From positions 1 to 45,356 of the forward strand of contig JAJQEO010000025.1 of the NCBI GenBank assembly GCA_021201665.1: a stretch of 45,356 bases of DNA, written 5' to 3'. The stretch comes from Lachnospiraceae bacterium. Its GTDB lineage: Bacteria; Bacillota; Clostridia; Lachnospirales; Lachnospiraceae. Position 1 is the stretch's first letter. Each line of letters opens with the position of its first letter. The notes below the pieces were generated by a model. It saw only the letters and a list, made by a program, of their open reading frames with translations, did not search any database and was not told the origin of the DNA. Shown in pieces: positions 32,792-41,704 of this stretch. Made by a program: the position numbers and the translations under genes.

Positions 32792-33802
32792 ATGGAACCT
32801 ATTATCAAAATACAGCATCTGAATAAAGAATTCCGGCAGAAGAATACGGAGGTGCATGCGCTTCGCGATGTCTGCCTGGAAATTCAAAAGGGTGACATCT
32901 ATGGGATTATCGGTATGTCGGGGGCGGGGAAAAGCACACTGGTGAGGTGTCTGAATTTCCTGGAGCGTCCGACCGCTGGAACGGTTGTGGTTGATGGAAA
33001 GGATCTGTCTTCTCTTTCTGATAAGGAATTGAGAAACATGCGAAAAGACATCGGCATGATTTTCCAGCATTTTAACCTTCTGATGCAGCGCAGCGTACTC
33101 GGAAATGTGTGTTTTCCGATGGAAATCGCCGGTGTAAAAAGGTCGGAGGCAAAGAAAAGGGCTCTGGAATACCTGAAGATTGTCGGCCTGGAGGATAAGG
33201 TGGACGCATATCCCGCGCAGCTTTCCGGAGGACAGAAGCAGAGAGTCGCGATCGCGCGGGTCCTGGCTTCCGATCCAAAGATTCTGCTCTGCGATGAGGC
33301 GACCAGTGCGCTTGACCCGCAGACGACGAAGTCGATACTGCAGCTTTTAAAAGAGATCAACGGCAAGTATGGCATCACGATCGTCGTGATTACGCATGAG
33401 ATGGCGGTGGTTCAGGAAATCTGCACACATGTGGCGATCATTGACCAGGGCAATCTGGTGGAGCACGGAACGGTTGAGGAGATTTTTCTTTCTCCAAAAT
33501 CGAAGGAGGCAAAGCGCCTGATTTATAAGGGATACGAGAATGTCTCTGAGATGAGGGGAACGCGGTGTATCCGCATCGTATTTTCGGAAAACTCGGCTTT
33601 TGAACCTGTCATCAGCAATATGGCGCTGGCGTTTCAGGCACCGGTCAATATCCTGTACGCGAACACCCGCAATCTGAATGGGGTCGCGAAGGGGGAGATG
33701 GTTCTGCAGCTTCCCGAGGATGAAAAACAGGCCGAAAAAATGGTTGCATGGCTGAAAAACGCAAGATTATCAGTGGAGGAGCTGGAGAATTATGTTGGAT
33801 AG
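32792..33802 (+). CDS. metN: Methionine ABC transporter ATP-binding protein
   Basis: The ATPase drives methionine uptake through MetI. The 336-residue protein has Walker A GMSGAGKST (about 41-49), Q-loop FQHFNLL, signature LSGGQKQR, Walker B ILLCDEATSALD and H-loop THEM, then a C-terminal NIL/ACT-like domain (about 262-336) that in E. coli binds methionine and inhibits transport. CGGAGACGAT precedes ATG 32792. It overlaps metI by 11 bp, indicating coupling. Confidence 0.95.
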   Translation: MEPIIKIQHLNKEFRQKNTEVHALRDVCLEIQKGDIYGIIGMSGAGKSTLVRCLNFLERPTAGTVVVDGKDLSSLSDKELRNMRKDIGMIFQHFNLLMQRSVLGNVCFPMEIAGVKRSEAKKRALEYLKIVGLEDKVDAYPAQLSGGQKQRVAIARVLASDPKILLCDEATSALDPQTTKSILQLLKEINGKYGITIVVITHEMAVVQEICTHVAIIDQGNLVEHGTVEEIFLSPKSKEAKRLIYKGYENVSEMRGTRCIRIVFSENSAFEPVISNMALAFQAPVNILYANTRNLNGVAKGEMVLQLPEDEKQAEKMVAWLKNARLSVEELENYVG

Positions 33803-34454
33803 TAAAACAATCGCCATGATTATTGACGGTATCGGAGAGACGCTCTGGATGACCTGCATGTCTACCCTGTTTGGTTACATCATCGGTCTTCCGCTGGGAG
33901 TTGTGCTGACCGTGACCGGCGCGGACGGCATCCGGCAGAACCCATTTGTCTATAAAATTCTTGATGTGATCACGAACCTGCTGCGGAGCGTTCCGTTCCT
34001 GATTCTGATGATTACCATCCGCCCGCTTACCAGATTCATCGTCGGAAAAAGCTATGGCGCGACGGCGACGATTGTCCCCCTGACGGTGGCGGCAGCCCCC
34101 TATATCGGGCGCATGGTAGAGTCCTCATTAAAGGAAGTGGACCGCGGCGTGATCGAGGCGGCGCAGAGTATGGGGGCGAGTGTCTGGGAAATTATCCGCA
34201 AGGTGCTGATTCCGGAAGGACGCACCTCCCTGGTGGTCAACGCGACGATCGCTATGACGACGATCCTGGGCTATTCCGCGATGTCCGGGGCATGCGCGGG
34301 CGGAGGACTGGGGGATATTGCCCTGCGGTATGGCTATCAGCGCTGGCAGCCGAAGGTGCTGATGGTGACCGTGGTATTGCTTGTTATCATGGCACAGCTG
34401 ATTCAGATGATCGGAATGTTTATCTCGCGCATGATCGACCGGCGGCGCGTATGA
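33792..34454 (+). CDS. metI: Methionine ABC transporter permease
   Basis: The 220-residue integral membrane protein has about five helices and the ABC-permease coupling loop EAAQSMGASVWEIIRKVLIPE, which docks to MetN. Family cores RSVPFLILMI and GYSAMSGACAGGGLGDIA are present. It overlaps metN by 11 bp; CAGTGGAGGAG upstream serves as ribosome-binding site. A LysR gene ends 27 bp away on the other strand, with no clear terminator between. Confidence 0.95.
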   Translation: MLDSKTIAMIIDGIGETLWMTCMSTLFGYIIGLPLGVVLTVTGADGIRQNPFVYKILDVITNLLRSVPFLILMITIRPLTRFIVGKSYGATATIVPLTVAAAPYIGRMVESSLKEVDRGVIEAAQSMGASVWEIIRKVLIPEGRTSLVVNATIAMTTILGYSAMSGACAGGGLGDIALRYGYQRWQPKVLMVTVVLLVIMAQLIQMIGMFISRMIDRRRV

Positions 34455-34481
34455 ATCCCGGCTCTTACCAGCCAGAGTATT

Positions 34482-35384
34482 TTATTGTGCGGCGTCGTAT
34501 TTCTTCAGCAGTGTAAGATATTGCTCTCCAAGCAGACTCAGCGGCATGCTTTTCCTTTTTATGTACCCGATTTCCATCCGGTCGTCGGTGATGAGCGGGA
34601 TAGAGGTGTACTGATCGCCGTTGAGCTTTTCACAGATGATGCCGGAGCAGAGTGTGTAGCCGTTCAGGCCGACCATAAGGTTCAGCATGGTGGCGCGGTC
34701 GTCCGCTTTGATGATCTGGCTGTACTCACAGGTGCTCAGGACCTCCTCCGCAAAATAGAAGGAGTTCTTATCTCCCTGCTCAAAGGAAAGACAGGGGTAG
34801 GGCTTCAGGTCGTCAAAAGCGATCCGTTCGTGCCCCGCGAGAGGGTGGCTCTGGCTTAAGTAGACAGAAATGCCGCATTGAAACAGCGGGGAAAATTCTA
34901 CCTCGTTTTCAATAAAGATTTTCCGCATGGCTTTTTCGTTGAAGTCATTCAGATAAAGGACTCCGATCTCGCTGCGGTAGTTTCGGACATTTTCTATTAC
35001 TGTTGAGGTCCTGGTCTCATGGATCGCAAACTCGTATTCGTCCATGCCAAATTTTTTTGCCAGTTCAATAAAGGCTTCAACAGCAAAGGAGTAGTGCTGG
35101 GCGGAGACGCTGAATTTTTTCTTCACTGCCCTGTCAGTATATCTCTCCTCAATCAGCCTCTGGATTTCGGACATCTGCCGCGCGTACCGCAGAAATTCAG
35201 TCCCGGCCGGAGTGACCATAATCCCCCGGTTAGAGCGGATGAAAAGCTCGACATGGAGCTCCTCCTCCAGATCCCGGATTGCCGAGGACAGCGCGGGCTG
35301 AGAAACATAAAGCGCTGCGGCTGCCTTATTCATGGATTTCATATCCGCGATGGTTACTGCGTAAAGAATTTGCTGAAGCGTCAT
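34482..35384 (-). CDS. LysR-family transcriptional regulator
   Basis: A 300-residue LTTR: N-terminal winged helix-turn-helix (about 1-60, MNKAAAALYVSQPALSSAIRDLEEELHVELF) and a C-terminal effector-binding domain of two Rossmann-like halves. Similar proteins such as CmbR, MetR and CysB control sulphur amino acid genes; location next to metQNI, convergent, suggests such a role but the target is not shown. AAAGGC precedes ATG 35384. It has its own strong promoter and a leader with a hairpin (35403-35429). Confidence 0.9.
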   Translation of the reverse strand: MTLQQILYAVTIADMKSMNKAAAALYVSQPALSSAIRDLEEELHVELFIRSNRGIMVTPAGTEFLRYARQMSEIQRLIEERYTDRAVKKKFSVSAQHYSFAVEAFIELAKKFGMDEYEFAIHETRTSTVIENVRNYRSEIGVLYLNDFNEKAMRKIFIENEVEFSPLFQCGISVYLSQSHPLAGHERIAFDDLKPYPCLSFEQGDKNSFYFAEEVLSTCEYSQIIKADDRATMLNLMVGLNGYTLCSGIICEKLNGDQYTSIPLITDDRMEIGYIKRKSMPLSLLGEQYLTLLKKYDAAQ

Positions 35385-35401
35385 AGTAGTCTGCCTTTCG
35401 T

Positions 35402-35440
35402 AATAAATTTTCGTAACTGTTCAGTATCTTCACAGTTACA
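35402..35440. promoter_or_regulatory. Perfect inverted repeat in the LysR leader
   Basis: GTAACTGT..ACAGTTAC with an 11-base centre (about 35404-35430) contains a GTAACTGTTCAG half-site resembling the dispersed TAACTATTCAG motif. On the plus strand a run of nine T follows, so it could act as a terminator for plus transcripts. It might also be an autoregulatory LysR operator. Its function is not decided by sequence. Confidence 0.45.
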
Positions 35441-35473
35441 AATTTTTTTTTAGAATTCTCCCTGTCCGCTTCT

Positions 35474-35503
35474 ATTATAGTACAGGACAGAAAGATGGTG
35501 CAA
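35474..35503 (-). promoter_or_regulatory. Promoter of the LysR gene
   Basis: On the minus strand TTGCAC (35503-35498), 18 bp and TATAAT (35479-35474). The leader is about 85 nt. Confidence 0.7.
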
Positions 35504-35601
35504 GCCGTATCCTGATCTGCTTTGCCGAAAATTATTCCGGCAAAACTGCGATTCCTTATACTTTTTTCCATAATTTCTTTTCGCTGAAACCGCGTTTTCC
35601 C

Positions 35602-35630
35602 TTGACAAATATATTTAAATTAAGTATAGT
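35602..35630 (+). promoter_or_regulatory. Consensus promoter of the liv operon
   Basis: TTGACA (35602-35607), exactly 17 bp and TATAGT (35625-35630). The transcript would begin near 35637 and carry a leader of about 300 nt before livJ. Confidence 0.85.
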
Positions 35631-35696
35631 TTCTCTGGGTTCCGGCCATGAGGCCGGGGCGATGCACGAAATCGTGCGGGGACTGTCCGATTTACA

Positions 35697-35829
35697 CCTG
35701 TGGAGACGGCAGACTGCGAGGTACCGGGCTGCCAGACACTGTACTGCGAGACGGCAGACTGCGAGACACCGAACTGTGAGACATCGGTGAGGCATCGGAC
35801 TGCGAGATGCCGGACATTCTGTCCACAGG
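35697..35829 (+). repeat. 15-bp tandem repeat folded within a long-range stem, livJ leader
   Basis: At least five 15-bp units (35703, 35718, 35733, 35748, 35763) of the form GAGACGGCAGACTGC lie between CCTGTGGA (35697-35704) and its exact complement TCCACAGG (35822-35829). Inside, hairpins CACCGA/TCGGTG (35767-35789) and GGCATC/GATGCC (35791-35811) can form. Two GC hairpins (CCGGCCATGAGGCCGG at 35642-35657, GCACGAAATCGTGC at 35664-35677) precede it. Confidence 0.65.
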
Positions 35830-35936
35830 ATGGGATAAGGTATTCGTTGACCGCGGCAGAGCGAAGACGATAAAGCAGGAGGCCCGCTGGTATCAGGCAA
35901 CGGACAGTTCACAGAGAAAAGAGGAGGCATATAAAA

Positions 35937-37088
35937 ATGAAAATCAAAAAAGTACTTAGCGTAGCACTTAGCGCGGCTATGGTGATGGGCTGCTTCGGGA
36001 TGACCGCGTCCGCAGAGGAGGATCTGACCTGGAAAATCGGCGGTATCGGACCGATCACCGGCGCTGCTTCCGCATATGGCTCTGCAGCCATGAACGGTGC
36101 GCAGATCGCGGTTGACGAGATCAACGCAGCAGGCGGCATCAATGGCTATCTGGTAGAGTTCCAGGCTGAGGATGATGAGCATGACGCGGAAAAGTCTGTC
36201 AATGCGTACAACACACTGAAGGACTGGGGTATGCAGGCTCTGGTTGGTACGGTTACGACGGCTCCGTGCCTGGCGGTAGCTCCGCTGGCAGCAGAGGACA
36301 ATATGTTCATGATTACCCCGTCGGCGTCTGCCGAAGAGTGCATTTCCTACGGCACGAACGAGTTCCGTATGTGCTTCACGGATCCGGCACAGGGTACTGC
36401 TTCCGCACAGTACATCGGTGAGAACCTGGACGTGACCAAGGTTGGCGTCATCTATGACAGCTCGGATGTATATTCATCCGGTATCTATGCGACATTCCGC
36501 ACCGAGGCTGAGAATCAGGATTTCGAGATCGTAGCGGCAGAGGCGTTTACTTCTGACAGCAAGACCGATTTCTCCGCACAGCTTCAGGCGATGGTTGACG
36601 CAGGCGCAGAGCTTGTATTCCTTCCGTTCTATTACAATGAGGCTTCTATCGTGTTCACACAGGCTTCCGCTATGGAGTACAGCCCGCTGTGGTTTGGTGT
36701 AGACGGCATGGATGGTATCCTCTCTGTAGAAGGCTTTGATACATCCCTGGCTGAGGGCGTTATGCTTCTGACTCCGTTCTCCGCAGACGCAGAGGATGAG
36801 CTGACCCAGACATTCGTAGCGACCTATGAGGATCTCTATGGTGAGCTTCCGAACCAGTTCGCTGCAGACGGCTATGATTGTGTATACGCGATCGCTACCG
36901 CTCTTGAGACCACGGATCTGGATCCGAGCGCAGACGCGTCCACCATCAGCGACGCACTGCAGGCAGCTATGCTTGAGATTTCCATGGACGGACTCACTGG
37001 CAGCGGCATGACCTGGGATGAGGACGGCGAGGTTTCCAAGAGCCCGAAGGCTGTTGTGATCGAGGACGGCGTTTACGTAGGCCTGTAA
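35937..37088 (+). CDS. livJ: Branched-chain amino acid ABC transporter substrate-binding protein
   Basis: A 383-residue periplasmic-binding-fold type I protein for leucine, isoleucine and valine. Signal peptide at 1-26 with a probable cut after MTASA; VMGC at residues 16-19 is only a borderline lipobox, so lipid anchoring is uncertain. Family cores IGGIGPITGAASAYGSAAMNGAQIAVDEINAAGG, TVTTAPCLAVAPLA and SDVYSSG are clear. GAGGAGG precedes ATG 35937. It is the first gene of a complete liv operon; a terminator-like hairpin follows it. Codon use is strongly biased, consistent with high expression. Confidence 0.93.
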   Translation: MKIKKVLSVALSAAMVMGCFGMTASAEEDLTWKIGGIGPITGAASAYGSAAMNGAQIAVDEINAAGGINGYLVEFQAEDDEHDAEKSVNAYNTLKDWGMQALVGTVTTAPCLAVAPLAAEDNMFMITPSASAEECISYGTNEFRMCFTDPAQGTASAQYIGENLDVTKVGVIYDSSDVYSSGIYATFRTEAENQDFEIVAAEAFTSDSKTDFSAQLQAMVDAGAELVFLPFYYNEASIVFTQASAMEYSPLWFGVDGMDGILSVEGFDTSLAEGVMLLTPFSADAEDELTQTFVATYEDLYGELPNQFAADGYDCVYAIATALETTDLDPSADASTISDALQAAMLEISMDGLTGSGMTWDEDGEVSKSPKAVVIEDGVYVGL

Positions 37089-37225
37089 GCCTTATTGAAG
37101 AGTCTGCGAATGTTCTGCTCTCGGCAGAATTGTGACAGACCAAAAGAAATCCGACAGCTCGATCTGGAGTTCTTTATTGGGTATTCGGATGCCTGAAGAA
37201 ATTAAGACAAACCGAAAGAAACCCA

Positions 37226-37258
37226 ACAGGGGGTTGCAAAAGGGCAGCCCCCTGTTTT
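37226..37258 (+). terminator. Intra-operon terminator between livJ and livH
   Basis: ACAGGGGG (37226-37233) pairs perfectly with CCCCCTGT (37248-37255), followed by TTTTC. Partial read-through would give high livJ and lower livHMGF. The remainder of the 220-bp gap holds no gene. Confidence 0.85.
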
Positions 37259-37309
37259 CTGGTGATGTACAGGGGCAAGAGTTCCCCTGCCCGATTGGAG
37301 AGGTATCCT

Positions 37310-38194
37310 ATGAGTTTTATTTCTTATTTAATAAATGGTATCAGCCTCGGCAGTGTATATGCCATAATCGCACTTGGCTATACCATGGTATATGGTATTG
37401 CGAAAATGCTGAACTTCGCGCACGGCGACGTGATCATGGTCGGCGGCTATGCCGCGTTTTCGATTATGATGTACTACGGCGGCAATCCGGTGACGGCGGT
37501 TCTTGTGGCGATTGTGGTATGTACAGTGCTGGGAATCATGATTGAGACGATCGCGTACCGCCCTCTTCTGGAGGCGGCTTCACCGCTCGCCGTATTGATC
37601 ACCGCGATCGGAGTCAGCTATTTTCTGCAGAATGCAGTTCTTCTTATTTTCGGCTCTACGCCGAAGAGCTTCCAGTCGGTGGTCAGCCTGGCAAATGTTA
37701 AGCTTGCCGGAGGCGCACTGACGATCTCAGGCACGACGATTGTGACAATCTTAAGCTGTATCGTGATCATGGTGGTGCTGACACTTTTTATCAACAAATC
37801 CAGACCGGGACAGGCGATGCTCGCGGTCTCGGAGGACAAAGGCGCCGCGCAGCTGATGGGCATCAATGTGAACGGAACGATTGCCCTGACCTTTGCTATC
37901 GGCTCCGGTCTGGCGGCGATCGCCGGCGTGCTGCTCTGCTCCGCGTACCCATCCTTGACTCCGTATACTGGTTCCATGCCGGGCATCAAGGCATTTGTCG
38001 CGGCAGTGTTCGGCGGCATCGGCTCCGTTCCCGGCGCGATGGTCGGCGGCATTCTGCTCGGTGTGATAGAGATTCTGGGAAAAGCCTATATATCGTCGCA
38101 GCTCGCGGACGCGATTGTATTCGCGGTGCTGATCATTGTGCTTCTTGTAAAGCCTACTGGTCTGTTCGGTAAGCGTATTCAGGAGAAAGTGTAA
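37310..38194 (+). CDS. livH: Branched-chain amino acid ABC transporter permease LivH
   Basis: The 294-residue inner-membrane permease has about eight helices, starting ISYLINGISLGSVYAIIALGYTMVYGI and carrying the LNFAHGD motif and the ATPase-docking loop with SEDKGAAQLMGINV. ATG 37310 follows GGAGAGG; the longer frame to 37262 overlaps the terminator and has no homology. livM begins nine bases after the stop codon. Confidence 0.94.
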   Translation: MSFISYLINGISLGSVYAIIALGYTMVYGIAKMLNFAHGDVIMVGGYAAFSIMMYYGGNPVTAVLVAIVVCTVLGIMIETIAYRPLLEAASPLAVLITAIGVSYFLQNAVLLIFGSTPKSFQSVVSLANVKLAGGALTISGTTIVTILSCIVIMVVLTLFINKSRPGQAMLAVSEDKGAAQLMGINVNGTIALTFAIGSGLAAIAGVLLCSAYPSLTPYTGSMPGIKAFVAAVFGGIGSVPGAMVGGILLGVIEILGKAYISSQLADAIVFAVLIIVLLVKPTGLFGKRIQEKV

Positions 38195-38203
38195 GGTGCG
38201 CTC

Positions 38204-39271
38204 ATGGAAAAAGTTGAAAAAATGAAACAGAAAAATTTCAGGAGCAGCCTGATTACTTACGCGATTGTGATTGTCGCGTTTGCTGTCATGGAGGTCTGGC
38301 AGGCTTCCGGCAATCTTTCCAGTCTTCTGTCAGGGCTTCTGGTTCCGATCTGTGTCTATGTGGTTCTCGCTATTTCCCTGAACCTGGTGGTCGGGATTTC
38401 CGGGGAGCTGAGCCTGGGACATGCCGGTTTTATGTGTGTCGGCGCGTTTGCCAGCGCATTCTTTTCCAAGTGTGTGGCGGATGTGATCACGTTCTCTCCG
38501 CTGCGGTTATTTCTGGCGATCCTGATCGGGGCGGCGGTGGCTGCCGTCTTTGGCCTGCTGATTGGTATTCCTGTGCTGCGCCTGCGCGGCGATTATCTGG
38601 CGATCGTGACGCTGGCATTTGGAGAGATTATTAAAAATGTCATTAATATTTTCTATATCGGGCTGGACAGCAGTGGCTTTCATGTCTCCACGCAGGATCA
38701 GTTTTCCCTGAACATGGATGCCGACGGGCAGATTATTCTGGGCGGTCCGCAGGGTATTACGAGCATTGCGAAATGCTCGACGTTTCTGGCGGGCGTGATT
38801 CTCATCCTGATTTCTCTGTTTATTGTACTGAATCTGATTAATTCCCGCGACGGGCGTTCGATCATGGCCATTCGTGACAACCGGATCGCGGCAGAGTCCA
38901 TCGGCATCAACGTCACAAAATACAAACTGATGGCGTTCACGATTTCGGCGGCTCTGGCCGGTGCGGCCGGGGCGTTGTATTCGCACAACCTGTCCACACT
39001 GCAGGCATCCAAGTTTAATTTCAACACATCCATCCTTGTACTGGTCTTTGTGGTGCTGGGCGGAATCGGCAATATGCGCGGCTCGATTATCGCGGCTGTG
39101 GTGCTGACGGTACTGCCGGAGATGCTGCGGTTCCTGTCTGATTATCGTATGCTGATCTACGCGATTGTGCTGATCGTGATGATGCTGATTAACTGGTCGC
39201 CGAAGGCTCTGGAAATGCGCGAACGCTTACTGGGCCGGTTTTTCCACAAATCCGCGAAGGAGGGCGAGTGA
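38204..39271 (+). CDS. livM: Branched-chain amino acid ABC transporter permease LivM
   Basis: The 355-residue permease has about ten helices, with GISGELSLGHAGFMCVGAFA (family signature), LRLRGDYLAIVTLAFGEI and the coupling loop AIRDNRIAAESIGINVTKYK. It forms a heterodimer with LivH. The ribosome-binding site at 38204 is weak (AAGG), so translation may be coupled to livH; an alternative ATG lies six codons later. livG starts one base after the stop. Confidence 0.94.
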   Translation: MEKVEKMKQKNFRSSLITYAIVIVAFAVMEVWQASGNLSSLLSGLLVPICVYVVLAISLNLVVGISGELSLGHAGFMCVGAFASAFFSKCVADVITFSPLRLFLAILIGAAVAAVFGLLIGIPVLRLRGDYLAIVTLAFGEIIKNVINIFYIGLDSSGFHVSTQDQFSLNMDADGQIILGGPQGITSIAKCSTFLAGVILILISLFIVLNLINSRDGRSIMAIRDNRIAAESIGINVTKYKLMAFTISAALAGAAGALYSHNLSTLQASKFNFNTSILVLVFVVLGGIGNMRGSIIAAVVLTVLPEMLRFLSDYRMLIYAIVLIVMMLINWSPKALEMRERLLGRFFHKSAKEGE

Positions 39272-39272
39272 T

Positions 39273-40034
39273 ATGTCTGCTATGTTAGAGGTAAAAAATC
39301 TCGGTATTTCCTTCGGCGGTCTCCGGGCGGTCAACGCGCTGGACATGACGATCGAAAAGGGTGCGCTCTACGGGATGATCGGGCCAAACGGCGCGGGTAA
39401 GACGACCGTGTTTAATCTGCTTACCGGCGTCTATAAGCCGGACGAAGGCCAGGTTCTTCTGGACGGCGGGAGCATCCTCGGAAAGAGTACGGCCGAGATC
39501 TGCAAATGCGGCATCGCCCGCACATTCCAGAATATTCGTCTGTTCAAGGAGCTTCCGGTACTTGACAATGTAAAGGCGGCTCTTCAGAATGAATATAAAT
39601 ATTCTCTGCTTTCCAGTATCCTGCACACACCGAAGTACCGGAGCGTGGAGAAAGAGATGGATGAGAAAGCGCTGGAGCTTCTGAAGGTGTTTGACCTGGA
39701 CGGTGTAGCCGACTACAAGGCTTCCAACCTTCCCTACGGCAGACAGCGCAAGCTGGAGATTGCGCGGGCGCTGGCGACAGACCCGAAGCTGCTGCTTCTG
39801 GACGAGCCTGCCGCCGGAATGAATCCGAATGAGACGAAGGAACTGATGGACACCATTCACTTCGTGCGCGATCATTTTGGCGTGACCATTCTTCTGATCG
39901 AGCATGATATGAAGCTGGTGGCGGGTATCTGCGAGGAGCTGACAGTGCTGAATTTCGGCGAAGTCCTTGCGCAGGGAAAGACAGCGGCGGTATTGCGGGA
40001 TCCGCGGGTGATCACAGCGTATCTGGGAGAATAG
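39273..40034 (+). CDS. livG: Branched-chain amino acid ABC transporter ATP-binding protein LivG
   Basis: The 253-residue ATPase has Walker A GPNGAGKTT (about 37-45), ARTFQNIRLF, a signature region YGRQRKLEIARALAT, which departs from LSGGQ as usual in LivG, and Walker B LLLLDEPAAGMN. AAGGAGG precedes ATG 39273. It pairs with LivF below LivH-LivM. Confidence 0.95.
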   Translation: MSAMLEVKNLGISFGGLRAVNALDMTIEKGALYGMIGPNGAGKTTVFNLLTGVYKPDEGQVLLDGGSILGKSTAEICKCGIARTFQNIRLFKELPVLDNVKAALQNEYKYSLLSSILHTPKYRSVEKEMDEKALELLKVFDLDGVADYKASNLPYGRQRKLEIARALATDPKLLLLDEPAAGMNPNETKELMDTIHFVRDHFGVTILLIEHDMKLVAGICEELTVLNFGEVLAQGKTAAVLRDPRVITAYLGE

Positions 40035-40162
40035 AAAGCCATGCTGTCAGAATCGCACGGGAGGCGCGAGACGCGATACGGTTTCTGGTATTCTTTGAAA
40101 ACCGGAACATGGGGCGTGCCTGACAGTCAGGAATGAAGCTGGACAAAATAAGGAGAAGTACT

Positions 40163-40873
40163 ATGGCAATGCTGGACGTGAAAGATCTGGAAGTTTACTA
40201 CGGCGTGATCAGAGCCATTAAAGGGGTTTCCTTCGAAGTCAATGAGGGGGAGATCATTGCCCTGATCGGGGCAAACGGAGCCGGAAAGACGACGATCCTG
40301 CACACGGTTACAGGGCTGATAAAGCCGAAAACGGGACAAGTGATTTTCGAAGGGCAGGATATTACGAAAATGCCCGCTCATAAAATCGTAAAGCTGGGCA
40401 TCGCCCACGTGCCGGAGGGCCGGCGCGTATTTGCCCAGCTGACAGTCTACCAGAATCTCAGGATGGGCGCATATACCAGAAAAGACAAGACGGAGATTGA
40501 AGAAGCTTTGCAGAATGTCTACAAACGCTTCCCCCGCCTGGAGGAGCGCAAAAACCAGATGGCCGGGACACTCTCAGGCGGCGAGCAGCAGATGCTGGCG
40601 ATGGGCCGCGCCCTGATGTCGCACCCGCGCATCATCGTCATGGACGAGCCGTCGATGGGTCTCTCCCCGATCCTGGTCAATGAAATTTTCGATATCATCC
40701 AGAGCGTCAGCGCCAGCGGCACTACCGTGCTCCTGGTCGAGCAGAACGCGAAAAAGGCGCTTGCGATCGCCGACCGCGCCTACGTGCTTGAGACCGGGAA
40801 AATCGTGCAGGAGGGCCGCGCCGCCGACCTGATGGACGACGAATCCATCAAGAAGGCGTATCTGGGCGAGTAA
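40163..40873 (+). CDS. livF: Branched-chain amino acid ABC transporter ATP-binding protein LivF
   Basis: The 236-residue ATPase has Walker A GANGAGKTT, HVPEGRRVFAQLTVYQNL, signature LSGGEQQMLAMGRAL and Walker B IIVMDEPSMGLSP. ATG 40163 follows GGAGAAGTACT; the frame extends ten codons further without a site. The 130-bp gap from livG shows no terminator, so it belongs to the operon. Confidence 0.95.
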   Translation: MAMLDVKDLEVYYGVIRAIKGVSFEVNEGEIIALIGANGAGKTTILHTVTGLIKPKTGQVIFEGQDITKMPAHKIVKLGIAHVPEGRRVFAQLTVYQNLRMGAYTRKDKTEIEEALQNVYKRFPRLEERKNQMAGTLSGGEQQMLAMGRALMSHPRIIVMDEPSMGLSPILVNEIFDIIQSVSASGTTVLLVEQNAKKALAIADRAYVLETGKIVQEGRAADLMDDESIKKAYLGE

Positions 40874-40957
40874 AAAATAGTGCTGGGGGAAGAAAAGCCC
40901 ATTCGTTCGCAGCGAGAAGACCAGGGCAGGAACAGAAACGAAGCAGGAGGTGCAGAT

Positions 40958-41596
40958 ATGGAGCAGAATATCGTGATAACCATCGCCCGCCATTTTGGAA
41001 GCGGCGGAAAGACCATCGGACAGATGCTCGCGGAGGATCTGGGAATACAGTGCTATGACAAGGAGGTCCTGCGCATGGCTTCGGAGGAGAGCGGCATCAA
41101 CGAAGCCCTTTTCAATCAGAAGGACGAAAAGCTGAAACGCCCGCAGATTTTTGAAAAATCAAAGGGCGAGTACAAGGGCCGTCTGATCTCGCCGGGCAGT
41201 GACGAATTCGTCAGCGACCATAACCTGTTCAACTATCAGGCCAAGATCATCCGCGACCTGGCTGAACGTGAATCCTGCGTGATCATCGGCCGTGCCGCAG
41301 ACTATGTCCTGAAGGATTATCCGGGCGTGGTCAGCGTCTTTGTCCATGCGCCGAAGGCCTGGTGCGTCCGCCAGGCAATTGAGCGAAACGCCTGCCCGGA
41401 AAAGGATGTGGAAAAATTCATCGAAAAGACAGACAAGGCCCGCAGCGACTTTTACAACTACTATACCGGCAACAAATGGAACGACGCCAGAAACTACGAC
41501 CTCTGCCTGAACAGCCAGCGCCTGGGGTTTGTCGGCGTGATGGAGGCGATCGAGGCCTATATCCGCGTCCGCTTCGGAAAGCTGCCGAATGAATGA
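40958..41596 (+). CDS. Cytidylate-kinase-like family protein
   Basis: A P-loop kinase of 212 residues in the cytidylate-kinase-like family (CK2-like, PF13189 type). The glycine-rich loop is RHFGSGGKTIGQ (residues 11-22), degenerate relative to GKS; the DKEVLRMASEESGI segment and VIIGRAADYVLKD follow. Members are common in Clostridia and often near transporters; the substrate is unknown. AGGAGG precedes ATG 40958. It lies 84 bp behind livF and may be read through from the liv operon. Confidence 0.82.
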   Translation: MEQNIVITIARHFGSGGKTIGQMLAEDLGIQCYDKEVLRMASEESGINEALFNQKDEKLKRPQIFEKSKGEYKGRLISPGSDEFVSDHNLFNYQAKIIRDLAERESCVIIGRAADYVLKDYPGVVSVFVHAPKAWCVRQAIERNACPEKDVEKFIEKTDKARSDFYNYYTGNKWNDARNYDLCLNSQRLGFVGVMEAIEAYIRVRFGKLPNE

Positions 41597-41687
41597 ACTG
41601 AAAATGAGTCCGATGCAGCTGCAGGTTTTCACAGATGATGACCTAATGCAGATTGCTCAGTGGCTGCTTGTAGCAGGCATCAGATGA
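41589..41687 (+). CDS. Possible 32-residue ORF overlapping the kinase stop codon
   Basis: ATG 41589 overlaps the last codons of the kinase gene in another frame and encodes MNELKMSPMQLQVFTDDDLM.. to TGA at 41685-41687. The overlap permits translational re-initiation. No homologue is recognised; chance is quite possible. Confidence 0.25.
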   Translation: MNELKMSPMQLQVFTDDDLMQIAQWLLVAGIR

Positions 41688-41704
41688 AAAATCGAATGTA
41701 AGGA

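Noticed and set aside
35637-35936. T-box leader for the liv operon
   Set aside because: The T-box consensus AGGGTGG.ACCGCG is absent; the repeats explain the structure better.
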